In this document: positions 32,746 through 44,625 of the stretch, piece by piece | Numbering within the stretch: the first letter of the stretch is position 1 | Layout of the letters: the number at the start of each line of letters is the position of its first letter | Notes under the pieces: model-generated | The model's database searches: none | The model's input: only the letters and a program-made list of their open reading frames with translations | What the model was told of the DNA's origin: nothing | Assembly (NCBI GenBank): GCA_963930775.1 | Contig: OZ005692.1 | Coordinates: 2,466,135 to 2,530,134 of the forward strand | DNA: 64,000 nucleotides | Direction: 5' to 3' | From: Cliona cf. orientalis | Taxonomy: Eukaryota > Porifera > Demospongiae > Clionaida > Clionaidae | Made by a program: the position numbers and the translations under genes

Positions 32746-35700
32746 ATGGCTGATATTGGCTCTGAATATGGAGTTCCCCAGCTCAGGTGTAAAGTTAAAC
32801 AGGAGAAAATGGAACGTGACAAACGTACTAATGATTATGAAGAAACAGATGCTGAGGCTTGTGAAGTTGCTGCAGCTTCAATAAAGGTCTCAACTGAAGG
32901 TATGGGGAATTTAATTTAGCAAACAGTAGATGCATGCAATGGTGCCATTCCCGAGTAGGGGTAGGTAAATTGTGCTAATTTTTTGCCTATAATGCTATAA
33001 CTCTCAAAATTTTAATGCTCAAAAAATCCATCAAAAAGTGCACCTATAACTACATTGCCCATTATATGCTCAAATTGAACCAGCTATCTCTATCAGTGAT
33101 TGGCACTATACTATGCATTATCTCAGCTTTATTCAAATTATTATTATGTATACGTATGAACACAAATCGTCGATATTATTATAAACAGTACAATTGGCTA
33201 TTGTAAAAATTAATGTTTCATAATCATTTTTAATTCAGGGCCCAATAACATTAATATTGTAGCTGAAGGCCTTCATATACTTCGATAAATTATGACACAA
33301 AATTTAATAATAATTGTTACAGCTGGTAAGTACTATTATGGAGTATCCATCATGAATGGGAAACAATTAGAAGCTGGGACATCCTCCCCTGGTGTATTCA
33401 TCTGCCTTATTGGTGAAAATGGCCACTCGGGAAAGATATACCTCCAAAGCTACCTGTCGCTGCTCACAAGCGTCATAATTAAAAAAGGCATGTTGAACGA
33501 TGTTATTATTGAAAGCAGTGAAGATCTTGGAGAGATATCGGTGGTGATTCTTGGCATTGAGAAGAGCTATCTTCCGTATTCTGCATGGTACGTGAATGAA
33601 GTCGGGCTCTACAACTTTCAGAGCAAGAAACATGGTGCCTTCCCATGCTACCACTGGATTAGACATGGAGACAGCGTCAGCATCATTTCTAAAACTGGTA
33701 AGTATTAATCCCATGTAGCTACCTTTATTTGAGAGAAACTTTGCCTGTGTGAGATAGTATACTTATATATACTGTAACATGGAGTCTATCCTCATTCAAG
33801 CCTCAAAGTGTTTATACTAGCTGCCAGAGTCCATGCATGTCATCAGCTATTAGTGAACATCTATTATATAATACTGTAACCAATTATTAATAAACCAACA
33901 TTAACTCTCTTTAACTATTATCTAGCATAATAATATATTATTGTATTCTCACTGTAAGTAATTAGTTACGTCACCGGGTGCACACCCGATTAGCCGTTTA
34001 TTTTTGGCTATTGTGTATCCCTTGCTATTGAAGCAAGAATTCTTATAGATAAAAAAACAGTGCTGGATGAATCTTTAATGACTCAGAGTATTGAACATAG
34101 CATAAGCAATTATGGTGTAGGACATTTCAGCTCATGTCAGAGCCTTTATTAGCTAATTAGAACCTGGTATTAACAGATAAGAAGACATACAAAATTCCAT
34201 ATTATCAGGACTGCACCCAAGTGAGACATGTACGATCCACTGAAAAAACAAATCAGATTCTTTAGAACACGAGCAGGTAGTGATGAAATTGTTTGATGAT
34301 AAAAACGGGATTGCTTCCATGTTTATAAACATGCATGACCACAACATCATGATCACCTGAGATGAAGCCTCTGTCATAAATTCGGAGATCTCCAACTGCA
34401 TGTAGACAGAGCTAGAGTCCAACATCAGAAGCAATAAAGCGGGAACGATGAACTTAGATTGTGGTAAGGCTCCCATTCATCTCTGCCACTATGCAAATGT
34501 CATTTTTCTCATTTTTATCCCAGCTGCTTTTCTTTTCACTCTCCGTTGCATGTGCAATGAGAATCTGATAGTGACAAAGGCTCACAAGCCAAAACGACCT
34601 ACACCATTAATGTTTATTATCAATGCGCACACTAAAGATTTGAATTCATCTAACACTTTAATATAACTGAGCCTACAATATTAAGGTTTATATAGAATTA
34701 AAAATAATGTCATGGAATGGTGCACTGTCCCATTTATTTTTTCCAATTTAACTTATACAGCCACCATTAAGCACAGTGGAGGAGATAAAATCCTCCTCAC
34801 TCAAAGAAAAAGCCAAGTAGAGAATAGACGAGTGCATTATGCTTGGCAGAAATTACCCGACACTGGCCTGCCATCATGTATTCATGATAAATGGGTCCAC
34901 ATCCAGGGCCTTGCCAACGAGCTTCCTGTAGATGAGAAGTTTCAGTTGAAGAAGATGTTTGATTTCACGGGAACTGCCTTAGAGGATAGTGCTGTGCTTC
35001 TTGAGAAATCAGCCTTAGAAGATATCACAGATTTGCATGACTACGAGAAGCTGGCAGCTGTTCTTGGAGAGCATGAACTGTCAGTCTACAAAGGTGGGAG
35101 GTGGATGACAGATGTCGAGTTCGGTAGACAAATTCTGAATGGAGTGAATCCCGTAGTGATTGAGAGATGTACAAACCTTCCACCCAACTTTCCAGTGACA
35201 ACTGACATGGTGAAGGGATCTCTCAATTGGGGGAAAACCCTTGATGAGGAAATGAAAGTAAATAAATATAGCTACTGCATGGATATTGGTTATACTGACA
35301 GTTCTACCAGGGCCTATAATATAACAGCCGTTGCCATAAATTAGTTAGTTAGTAAATTGATGCAGCAATCTGCATATCAGTACTAATTAGCTAAATCATA
35401 GTGGTCCAAATTAAATGGTCCAGGAGCTTTCTTCTTTCGTAGAAATGAATTCTTCTTTTTCCTGGAATATTAGTAACTGTTACATCCACACATACAATAT
35501 GTGCATATAATTATAATAAACTGACATTGAGACCCTTTCGTATTAAACTGCAGTAAAAATACTCGTTAATACATAATTATAGGATGGGCATGTCTACATC
35601 TGTGACTTGAAAATCATGGATGGTCTTCCGACTCGAGAAGGGCAGTATTGTGCTGCTCCTATTTGCCTGTTGTATGTCAACGAGTATACGCAGTTGATCC

Positions 35701-37976
35701 CCATAGCCATTCAGCTCAAGCAGAAGGCTGGTGAGGACAACCCCATCTTCCTTCCCAGTGATCACCACTTCGATTGGTTGCTTGCCAAAATCTACTATCA
35801 AAGTGCTCACTTGCAGGTAATTTAAAATAGCTGTATACCTTTAAAATTCACTTGCTATAAGCTATATTTTGTGCTCACACAGTGGAAATGCAATGTATAT
35901 AGCTATAGCTATGTTATATTATGCATAGGAAATTTAGCACTTGCAGATACTGTGTTCCTAGCAGCTCGAATTGAAAGCATGCATGCAAGTTGGTTTAGCT
36001 TGTGCAACCATCTTCTGCAGTCACGGTCCGAAAGAGCTTTAGTCTTAAACTCTTCAACACCAAAGAATGAAGCAATACGATGCAAAACTCTTAGTGCATT
36101 GCAATTAATAACAAGCCTAAATGTTGCAAGCTAAGCCATATGTACATGTATACCAGCAACTGTTATTAGCAGGGTTTGTCTAGATCTAGAGTAGCGCTAA
36201 TCATAAGTCTTAGCATGCATTGCATCCATAATTATGTAACAGTTACATGCGTATGCGTACCATAAATGTATACAAAGAAAGTAAAGCCAAGAAGCGTAGT
36301 TAGTACATTGCTAGCTTAATAATGGTGCGTGGTCACCAGAACTTCTAAATAAAACATTCCCAATGAAATCCACACAATGCATATCAGATTCATGATTGTC
36401 ACAACAATAGCTATAGAAGCCTAACTTAATGACACCATAAACCTGTTTTCAACATATAAACCAGGTAGCTGTATGTGTTGCAGTTACCTTGATAACAGTC
36501 ACACATGCATACACAGAACAACTATGTACTGTAACCATTGCTCATGCACCGAGGATTAATATTCAGTTAATATGTTGCATATTAAGCAATTTTAGTACAT
36601 TGTCGACCAGACATAGAATGCAAAGTATTTTCAGAATTGAAGTATTATAGCTATTAATCTTATCGGGACCTATTGGAGACGTACAAGTACAATAATAAAA
36701 GCTATAGCTATGACTAAACTTGAATTTTCATTTTTTAGTTTCACCAGCTGTCCACTCACTATTTTTCTTGCCATGCTGCTATGGAGGCGTACGCTGTGGC
36801 TACCATGCGTAACCTTCCTGATCCTCATCCCATCCTTAAGCTACTTCGGCCTCACTTTCGTTACACCTTGGCCATCAACACAGCAGCTAGAGCCACTCTT
36901 ATCAATGATGGTGGCATCCTAGACCAGCTTTTCGCCATTGGTGGAGAGGGAAAGGTGAAATTGTTGCAACGTGTTTCCAATCTCTATCAAGTCCAGTGGA
37001 CAAATATTGTCCAGTATGCTCAGGAGCGTGGAGTTGATGATCCTGACAAGTTACCTGGCTATTACTATCGAGATGATGGCACCAAAATTTGGAATATAAT
37101 GAGCAAGTTTGTTGAGGGAATAGTCGATGAATTCTACAACACTGATGAAGATGTCAAGAACGACTCTGAAATTCAAAGTTGGGCTAAGGATGTGTACGCA
37201 GACGCTTTTCCTGGCTTTGGAGCTAAAAAGTCAGGGAGCCATGGTTTCCCCCAAGAGATTAATACCAAAAAAGAGCTCACAGAGTATTGCACCCTCATCA
37301 TATTCACTGGCTCAGTTGAGCACGCTTCCATCAATTTCGGTCAATACGATATGTATGCATTCGTTCCAAATGCCCCTGCTACCCTTTGTCTTCCTCCACC
37401 GAGCAAAAAGGGAGATGCTGACTACAATAAGCTTCTAAGCACTCTGCCTGATAAAACAAGCACAACTCATCAAATTACAGTAGCCCACTTACTGTCTCAG
37501 TACAGCCACGATGAGGTAAGTACATACTTTGAGTGCAACAATAAAATTAATAATATATTTGGGAGAGAATTTAATTAAGTTGGCAATTTGGCAAATCAAC
37601 AGGCCGTGCACCTACCAAAATTTAATATTATGTCACAACATTCAACTGTGTGCACCTTACTTATGGCACAATCTGCATGCTGCATTGCAGTTTTATTGCC
37701 AAACCACCAAGAATTAATAAATTCCAACTTTTCCATATTACATTACTATGATGCATGTAATGCTGTGAAATTTTTATCACATAAATTTAATGCTAGATAT
37801 TTTTGGGTCAGTATCCATCAAGCATATTCTCAGAGAAGGCCGCACAGCGTCTCATCAAGCAATTTCAAGCTGATTTGGATGATATTTCTGAATACATTCA
37901 GAAAAGAAACAAGGATCTTGATGTGCCTTACACCTACATGCTTCCTGGAAAGGTTCCCAACAGTATTACTATTTAA
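32746..37976 (+). CDS. PLAT-domain lipoxygenase, intact, 738 aa, six coding exons
   Basis: Exons 32746-32899, 33323-33697, 34761-35257, 35583-35816, 36739-37515 and 37797-37976 keep one frame. After an acidic leader of about 50 residues comes a PLAT/LH2 beta-sandwich (about 53-175), which in this family guides membrane and substrate access. The helical catalytic domain has non-haem iron ligands H427 and H432 (HQLSTHYFSCHAAMEA), H615 and N619 (EHASINFGQYD) and the C-terminal Ile (PNSITI), the animal pattern. The enzyme should add O2 to polyunsaturated fatty acids to give hydroperoxides; regio- and stereospecificity cannot be read from sequence alone. Animal enzymes are usually near 670 residues; the excess is mainly the leader. 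An acceptor at 32726 suggests a spliced 5-prime UTR. Confidence 0.92.
34153..34476 (-). CDS. Possible small secreted protein antisense in lipoxygenase intron 2
   Basis: The minus-strand frame starts MGALPQSKFIVPALLLLMLD, a convincing signal peptide, and is open for 107 codons. A donor (CAG|GTGATC at 34357) and acceptor (TTTTTTCAG at 34240) would also splice it in frame to 68 residues. AATAAA on the minus strand lies just past the stop (about 34143). No family is recognised and chance is not excluded; the corresponding intron of the second lipoxygenase lacks an obvious counterpart. Confidence 0.25.
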   Translation of the reverse strand: MGALPQSKFIVPALLLLMLDSSSVYMQLEISEFMTEASSQVIMMLWSCMFINMEAIPFLSSNNFITTCSCSKESDLFFQWIVHVSLGCSPDNMEFCMSSYLLIPGSN

Positions 37977-37999
37977 ATGAATTATACCAAAACTAAACA

Positions 38000-38558
38000 G
38001 TAGTTAACTTGTGCAATCTCTTTAATAGTATACTATAATATTATTATGGCATGTGTGCACAACTATACATTGTAGTCTGATTGGAAAAAGTATAACAATA
38101 ATTAGAATTTCATTACCACTTTCCTGTAATCTGATTGGTCAATAGGAGGTAACTTAGTAGCTTAGGTTTTACTTGGGTAATTACTTAGTTACATGTACTT
38201 AATATAAATTTGGCCAATACTATATTATAGGATCCATGGTAATTTATGAGAGCTCCGGGATCCAAGGGAAATAGCTGTACTACTATAGCTGTATAACTTA
38301 GCTCACCTCAGTCAATGGGATCCACAGTAGATATTCAGCATCCCTCTGTCCCCTTATAAATTTAATACCCTCACTACACTCAGGTGTCATGGCTTGGGAC
38401 CATCAGGATGTTAAATACTGTAGATCCCTTATCCTCGGTGTCTAACTATTTTAATAAAAATTTGCACACTCTTCCCACTATACAAAGCGGATGTGTTATT
38501 ATGTGCATGTGCATATGCATACACTGATCAACTACCTGCACCCATAGCTATATACATT
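38000..38558. other. AT-rich spacer after the lipoxygenase gene
   Basis: No gene is visible. It contains AATAAA-like stretches and short GATCC-containing repeats around 38230-38420, and nothing I can name. Confidence 0.5.
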
Positions 38559-38976
38559 ACGTCCAGAGTCCCGATTCGCAAAAAAGAATTCGGCCTCGCG
38601 ATGAGGTAATTATGATGAAATTACGATGAAATGATGATGAAACCTATGATGAAACCTATGATGTAATTGCTGTGAAACTGTTTCAAAATGTTTAGCGCGC
38701 ATGAAAGGTTGTTGGGACCCAGAATTCGAACCTAGCGTAGAAGAGATCGTGGACTATCCGATGATATCCTTATGGCGTTTCTCTCAGTTCGCTTTCTCTA
38801 GCGAGCTCGCTTTCAGGGCAGGGGGATTTCCCTATTCAGTCGAGCACATGGCAGGTGAAGGTCAACCGGCTCAAGCCGCGCGCCCCAATATTGTACGCGT
38901 ATACGGAGCATGCGCAGTTTGTCGATGTGTCCTAGTTCGAATTTATGGCGGCATATTCGTGAGGGACTCTGGACGT
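38559..38976 (+). mobile_element. ACGTCCAGAGTCCC element, tandem copy 1
   Basis: Terminal inverted repeats ACGTCCAGAGTCCC and GGGACTCTGGACGT. An internal ATGATGAAA satellite, AAAGGTTGTTGGGACCCAGA, GAGCTCGC and CGCGCGCCCCAATATTGTAC blocks. Each tandem copy is separated from the next by AGTCTCTNNGTTGTTCATT, so the true unit is about 430 bp. The interior holds an open frame of 94 codons of unknown meaning. Confidence 0.8.
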
Positions 38977-38995
38977 AGTCTCTAGGTTGTTCATT

Positions 38996-39406
38996 ACGTC
39001 CAGAGTCCCAATTAGAAACAAAGAATTCGGCTCTCGCTATGATGAAATTATGATGAAATGATGATGAAACCTATGATGAAATATATGATGAAACTTATGA
39101 TGTAATTCCTGTGAAACTGTTTCAAAATGTTTAGCGCGCATGAAAGGTTGTTGGGACCCAGAATTCGAACCTAGCGTAGAAGACATCGTGGACTATCGAT
39201 GAGATATGGCGATTTTCTCGGTTCGCTTTCTTTGGCGAGCTCGCACTCGGGGGGATTTCCCTATTCAGTCGAGCACATGGCGGGTGAAGGTCAACCGGCT
39301 CAAGCCGCGCGCCCCAATATTGTACGCGTATACGGAGCATGCGCAGTTTGTCGATGTGTCCTAGTTCGAATTTATGGCGGCGTATTCATGAGGGACTCTG
39401 GACATA
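38996..39406 (+). mobile_element. ACGTCCAGAGTCCC element, tandem copy 2
   Basis: Same blocks as copy 1; one end base is changed (GGACAT for GGACGT). It is the copy closest to the one in gene A intron 2 (25000-25408): both have GATGAGATATGGCGATTTTC rather than the GATATCC variant. Confidence 0.8.
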
Positions 39407-39424
39407 GTCTCTAAGTTGTTCATT

Positions 39425-39827
39425 ACGTCCAGAGTCCCAATTAACAAATCGATTCGGCCTCGCGATGAGGTAATTATGATGAATAATGATGAAACCTATG
39501 ATGAAATTATGATGTAATTGCTGTGAAACTGTTTCAAAATGTTTAGCGCTCATGAAAGGTTGTTGGGACCCAGAATTCGAACCTAGCGTAGAAGAGATCG
39601 TGGACTATCCGATGATATCCTTTTGGCGTTTCTCTCAGTTCGCTTTCTCTAGCGAGCTCGCTTTCAGGGCAGGGGGATTTCCCTATTCAGTCGAGCACAT
39701 GGCAGGTGAAGGTCAACCGGCTCAAGCCGCGCGCCCCTATATTGTACGCGTATACGGAGCATGCGCAGTTTGTCGATGTGTCCTAGTTCGAATTTATGGC
39801 GGCGTATTCGTGAGGGACTCTGGACGT
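39425..39827 (+). mobile_element. ACGTCCAGAGTCCC element, tandem copy 3
   Basis: Nearly the same as copy 1 in its right half (TTTGGCGTTTCTCTCAGTTC, TTTCAGGGCAGGGGGATTTC), with a shorter satellite at its left end. It directly abuts the CTCCCCAGT element at 39847. Confidence 0.8.
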
Positions 39828-39846
39828 AGTCTCTGAGTTGTTCATT

Positions 39847-40479
39847 ATCTCCCCAGTAGCAATTTACTTTTCTGTGGTTATGAGGTAATTATAGTGTAAT
39901 TATGATGAAACCTATGGTGTAATCTCTTAGGTAATCTATGAGGTAACTATGAGAAAATTCAGGGCCTCGCTGGAGCCTTTCTGAGACTTGAAAATCAGTA
40001 AATATGTAGAGTATCTTACGCGTGTATCCAGCGAATAGATTACAAGCGGAGCGCTACTTTCTCTGAGAAGTACTGTTGGTTGAACTTCACGTGTTTTCTT
40101 GGCTTACGTAATGCTATGGATAAATAAAGCTAGCCTTGCGCTATATATAGCACGCATCACTGCCACGAGGGGCTGGCCCGCGCGCGACTGCAGCAACGTG
40201 ACCAACCTGAACTTCGGAAGGAATACTGTGTTGTCGAGTTCGTTTCTGTGATTGAAGCATCGAAACTTGTCGCTATCAAGGTTGAGAGTCGATCTTAGAC
40301 GCCATCTCCATGATTTAGCATAGTCTGGCGGGCCAGCCCCTTCGCAAGAGGGGGCTGGCCCGCCAGTCTTGCGAAGGGGCTGGCCCGCCAGACTAGATTC
40401 AGCATCGATCGATGTGTACGCATTCCATTGACGACCTTTTACCACATGCACCATTACACTGTGCAGCTACTGGGGAGAT
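39847..40479. mobile_element. ATCTCCCCAGTAG element containing a perfect GC-rich hairpin
   Basis: Terminal inverted repeats ATCTCCCCAGTAG and CTACTGGGGAGAT (one gap). The body is homologous in reverse to 24503-24980. At 40321-40395 it has acquired a perfect 28-bp hairpin (TAGTCTGGCGGGCCAGCCCC and so on), with a third copy of GGGGCTGGCCCGCCAG in the loop. Confidence 0.7.
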
Positions 40480-40956
40480 GGTCAAGGGTTCATATAACAG
40501 TAAATCCCTTATTTCTATGTCTACATACTGTTATAGTGTTTGTGAATCTGGAAATCCATCCAGTAGTATGCTGGTTCGATAATACTCAGATGCATATCAC
40601 TTTTACTCACTAACGTCAACACACCAGTCAACTCCATGATACTGTAACATTATTATGAACATAATTACAGATATTGTATTATACGGATACAGTGGGGATA
40701 GAAATACAATTAATACTACATGTATGCAATAACCACAAGGTAAAATAGCTGCTACAAGTTCATAATTATGCATCCAGGTAGCTACAGTAGGGCTATTCCA
40801 GCTAGCAGAACAAAAAGGTACTACATGAACCAAGGAAAGTATGCATAATTATTATTATGCTCTAGTCCAAACATAATATCGAATTGTTTTTTTTTTTAAA
40901 AGAAGGTCCTTATCGTGTATGTAATTTTATGATCCAACATCCAATCCTTTTCACTA

Positions 40957-41862
40957 TCACTGCACGTAGAGTTCCAAAAGGCTGATGGGTGTGTCCTCAC
41001 CAATAGCGGATTCTGTTCCACAAATGCGGACCTCGATATCGTCAGTTGTTGGATTAGCGAGTGTCACACTAAACCAAGGCGGAGTCCTCCCATCACTACA
41101 ACACTGACCTTCACACTGCTGGCCATCCCAGAGAGGATCACTAGTATACCTCAATACGTCAGTATTTTCGAATGTACTAGATGGATTTCCAGATTCGCAG
41201 TAGTAGTTGTCTCCAATATATGATGGTGGTGTTTGGGGTGTGAAAGAACTACTAGCTACCACACATGGACAGCTAAAGATTTCACCAGAAACAATGAGTT
41301 GCTCAGACAAACCAGCAGCATAAGTCCAGATATGCCTCCGTGGTGAAGATCCATAGGTAATACTCACTCCATCAACGTATCCAGTATTTATTGATTGTCG
41401 CTCATTTTGAAATACGTCAGTACCTCCAATCTGGTATCCAATAACCTGTCCACAAACCTTGCTATACTGGCGACTATCAGCACTAGCAAAACTCAAGCTT
41501 GAGCAGCTAAATTCTCCCACGCTACTTGGGCGTCCGCAGGCTCTGACGCCATTGGCAGAGTACAGTCTCAAAGATGAAGGACACTGCTGTGTAGGATCAT
41601 CCATATTGAGGTAGGCCACACGATGCCACTGTCCAGGTCCACAGCGAGCGCTCACAGTAATGTCATTTTCAAATTGCTGCATTGCATTCAAAGTAGCATT
41701 CTGTAGACTTTGTCGAGCTACATCTCTGTCTTCTTGCGAAGCACAAATTCCTGGTTTTATGGCAGGAATGACTTGGAGGCGCATTGAGTTTTGTCCAAAT
41801 ACGGTTACTACATGTGTCTTTGTGAAGAAAGCTATCAAGAATACTATCTTCAATACCGGCAT
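40957..41862 (-). CDS. Secreted cysteine-rich protein, intact, 301 aa, single exon
   Basis: The start MPVLKIVFLIAFFTKTHVVT is a signal peptide, probably cut after VFGQ. The mature chain has about 14 cysteines. The N-terminal half contains CGPGQWHRVAYLNMDDPTQQ and CPSSLRLYSANG. The C-terminal half carries the module HIWTYAAGL ... CPC ... YYCESG ... DPLWDGQQCEGQCC ... TPPWFSVTL ... PTTDDIEVRIC ... EDTPISLLELYVQ. This resembles a module common in uncharacterised secreted proteins of sponges and cnidarians; I know no proven function, and an extracellular or surface binding role is a guess. There is no intron. Three damaged relatives surround it, and this is the only copy with an undisturbed frame. 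Confidence 0.85.
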   Translation of the reverse strand: MPVLKIVFLIAFFTKTHVVTVFGQNSMRLQVIPAIKPGICASQEDRDVARQSLQNATLNAMQQFENDITVSARCGPGQWHRVAYLNMDDPTQQCPSSLRLYSANGVRACGRPSSVGEFSCSSLSFASADSRQYSKVCGQVIGYQIGGTDVFQNERQSINTGYVDGVSITYGSSPRRHIWTYAAGLSEQLIVSGEIFSCPCVVASSSFTPQTPPSYIGDNYYCESGNPSSTFENTDVLRYTSDPLWDGQQCEGQCCSDGRTPPWFSVTLANPTTDDIEVRICGTESAIGEDTPISLLELYVQ

Positions 41863-42720
41863 ATTGGCTACTGCTCAGCTGCTATGTATTATATTACTTG
41901 CTGATCAAAAAGTCGCGTTTATAATAATGTCGAGTCAATTGATACAATTTGAAAGCATGCATGCAATTCCATGAGTCCCAAGGCATAGCTAATACTCTAG
42001 GGGTATGTTGTCATGCAAAAAAACACTCATAAATGATGTATATTTGTATGCCTCGCTCTGATGTGTAAACATGGTGGGGTCTATAACCCCTTATAAGTAT
42101 AGTGAATAATAATTATCATAGCAGTATACAAAGACACAAACAGAGCTACCGGTAATTCCCAAATGGTGCTCTAAAAACAGCTATATAATTATACAGATGA
42201 ATTTTTTACTGGTATATACCCTGATTTTGGTCCAGCTTGTATTCAATTTTTTGGACCACCTCTATCTTCCACAAACTACAGTACCCTTCGAGTTTGCACA
42301 TGCGTCGAGCACTGGACCAAAAGTAAGATTTCCTTTATGTCGTGCTTACCAAAACATGATTGAGTTTTCCAACACATGTTTGGCAGAGGATAGGGCAGAA
42401 TTTTTGTAAAATAAATGAAACATGTAGAAAATTTTGCCCTATCCTACATATTTCCTACATGCATGAAATTTGAGTTTTTATATCTAGTGGAGGGTTAAAG
42501 TAGCTATATAGAAGTTACAGAGTACAGTTTGGATGTTAATATAATAATATGGTGCTCTAAAAACAGTAGGGTACGTAGCTTTATAGGAGCTAGGAATATT
42601 ATATAATAATATAATATTCAGAAGCTAATGTTTACTACGTACATTCTTATTACTGTAATAGTGTTCCCAAAATAGCTAGTCCAGATAAAAGCAGAATTTA
42701 ACATGCAATAATATTATTTC

Positions 42721-44620
42721 TAATATCACTGCATGTGGAATTCCATTATTCTGATGGGTGCTGTTAACCCTCGCGCATGCGCGAGGGTTACTGTAGTTAT
42801 TAACGCTCGGCGCATGCGCACGAGCGTTACGGTAGTCTGTTTGTGTTACCAGTCTACTGACTGCATATAAAGTTTATGTTAGAAAATGAACATACCAGCC
42901 AACTTCACGCTGATCTCCAAAGGTTTTCAACTTTGGGATTTTGCTATAAAGCATTCGTTGAAGAGTTATGGCTCTATTCATCCTTTTTAGCGTGCGAGTC
43001 CGCCATTTTTGTGATATAAACTATTTCCACGTGCCTAAGCTGTGCACATACTATATATCTATTTATACCACTTACTATTAATAGGTACCCTCGTGGTACA
43101 TCGCGCATGCGCTATATAAAGCTCATCTCCTTTTTGCACATGACAGTTCACAGCCTAGCGCCTAAGTGGAAAGAATTTGTGTATCTGTGGTACGTTTGTT
43201 TTGTCTCACTCTCTGTTTCAAGATTGTTAACCCCCTGAGCATAAAAATAGTGCACTGCATATACACAGCAGACAGTTTTACATACCTGCTTGTACTGTGC
43301 CTATAATTATAACTTTCTATCACTAAGTATAATCATAGAGTAGCGTTTGATCTCCACTCCATGTGGCATTCCGCCGAGCGTTTTGCACCATGGTGCTTCA
43401 TTGGTTTGTGTGTCTGTCTGTCTGTCTGTCTGTTACCACGCTAGCTGCTACATACCTCGTTTTCGAGTCCAATTTGCAGTGTTGTAAGGTTCCTTATGGC
43501 GTTCCAAACCCATGGTTTGTGTGGATTTCTCCGAAAACGCTTTGTTTGCCAGTTTTGGCGTCATTTGCTGATTCTAAGCTAAGTTGTGAGACTTTGCCCG
43601 AGCTAGCGATAGCATGACTTAACGTATAAATAGGTTGCGTGCTATATACGGTATGTACGTCTATTAACCCTAAGCGCATGCGCGGTTGTATCAATTCCGC
43701 CGCTGGCTAATACAGTCTACCCCATTTTATCCTGACGACCTTTACCTATTCCCTAAGCCTTAGAGTTGCATGAGAAGCCACTGTCATCCCACGCTAAGCT
43801 TCCTGTATTCTTATGGCACCCTTTGACTCTCTGGCTTGTATGCATGCATGGGATTACAGTGCTTGAACCTGGCAAGTGAGTTGCAGTGCTGTCAACTGCT
43901 TGAGACGAGAAATCCTAAAATTTTTGATAAAAATCCTGGCAATTGTATTGGCCTTATGGGAGTAGATGACTGAAAAATCCTAATATGCTTCATTTGCATA
44001 TGCTAATTAGGTAATTTTCATGCTCAAAAATCCAAATATTAGGACAAAATCCAAGACTTTGGCAGCACTGGAGTTGCAAACATGCAATATTGCTCAGTGT
44101 ACTTCAGTCTTCTAGCCAAGTCCCCAAGAATTGGAGGTTAGGCTACAGTGAGGGAAGTTGAGTTGATCTCTACACAGTTAGTCTCGCAAGCCACACCCTT
44201 CAATCTCCACACGCGACTGCACCACAGTGTGGAGTTCGATACAACACACTAGGGTTGTTGCTGCTATGAGCCATTGCACCGTGAATAACACTGCTGTGCA
44301 ATTGCTAGTATAACATTAGCCTCATCCCTATCTCGCCCCGGCCCCAGCCCTTTAGCTACCTCCTTTCTGCATGCAACTGTTGAAGCATTTAGCTAATGCC
44401 ATGCAGCGCGCCGAGGGTTTTGTGCTCGAGAGAGCTCTAGTTTGTAGTGGACTCTGTTCCACAAGTGTGGACCTCGACATAATTTGTACTATTAGCTAAT
44501 ATAGCGAGTGTTATACACTAAACCAATTAAGGTGGAGTCCTCCCATCACTGCAACACTAACCTTCAGGCATACTGCTGGCCATCCCAGAGAGGATCACTA
44601 TGATATAGTATACCTGAATA
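42721..44620 (-). pseudogene. Truncated relic of the secreted family (unit 2), split by an insertion
   Basis: Family sequence stops at about 42764 (TCTGATGGGTGC) and resumes at about 44443 (TGTAGTGGACTCTGTTCCAC) through 44620. Comparison with the unsplit relics at 30605-30830 and 60520-60720 shows that the 1.7 kb between them is an insertion. Confidence 0.75.
42765..44442. mobile_element. GCGCATGCGC-bearing element inserted in the relic
   Basis: The left end TTAACCCTCGCGCATGCGCG is followed at once by a similar TTAACGCTCGGCGCATGCGC motif. The right end reads GCGCGCCGAGGGTTTTGTGCTCGAGAGAGCTCTAGTT, like the ends of the 8409 and 22692 families. A third GCGCATGCGC core lies at 43674-43683. There is no transposase frame: short ORFs such as 43363-43617 have no domain. 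It may be several elements stacked. Confidence 0.65.
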
Positions 44621-44625
44621 CCATA

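Noticed and set aside
39150-39175. Possible tRNA-derived SINE, because GGTTCGAATTCTGGGTCC resembles a Pol III B box
   Set aside because: No A box at the proper distance and no oligo-T end; the unit has inverted terminal repeats instead.
38701-39836. 94-codon frames repeated in the ACGTCCAGAGTCCC elements as genes
   Set aside because: Similarity follows the DNA repeat, extends beyond the frames and has no domain; kept only as a finding to test.
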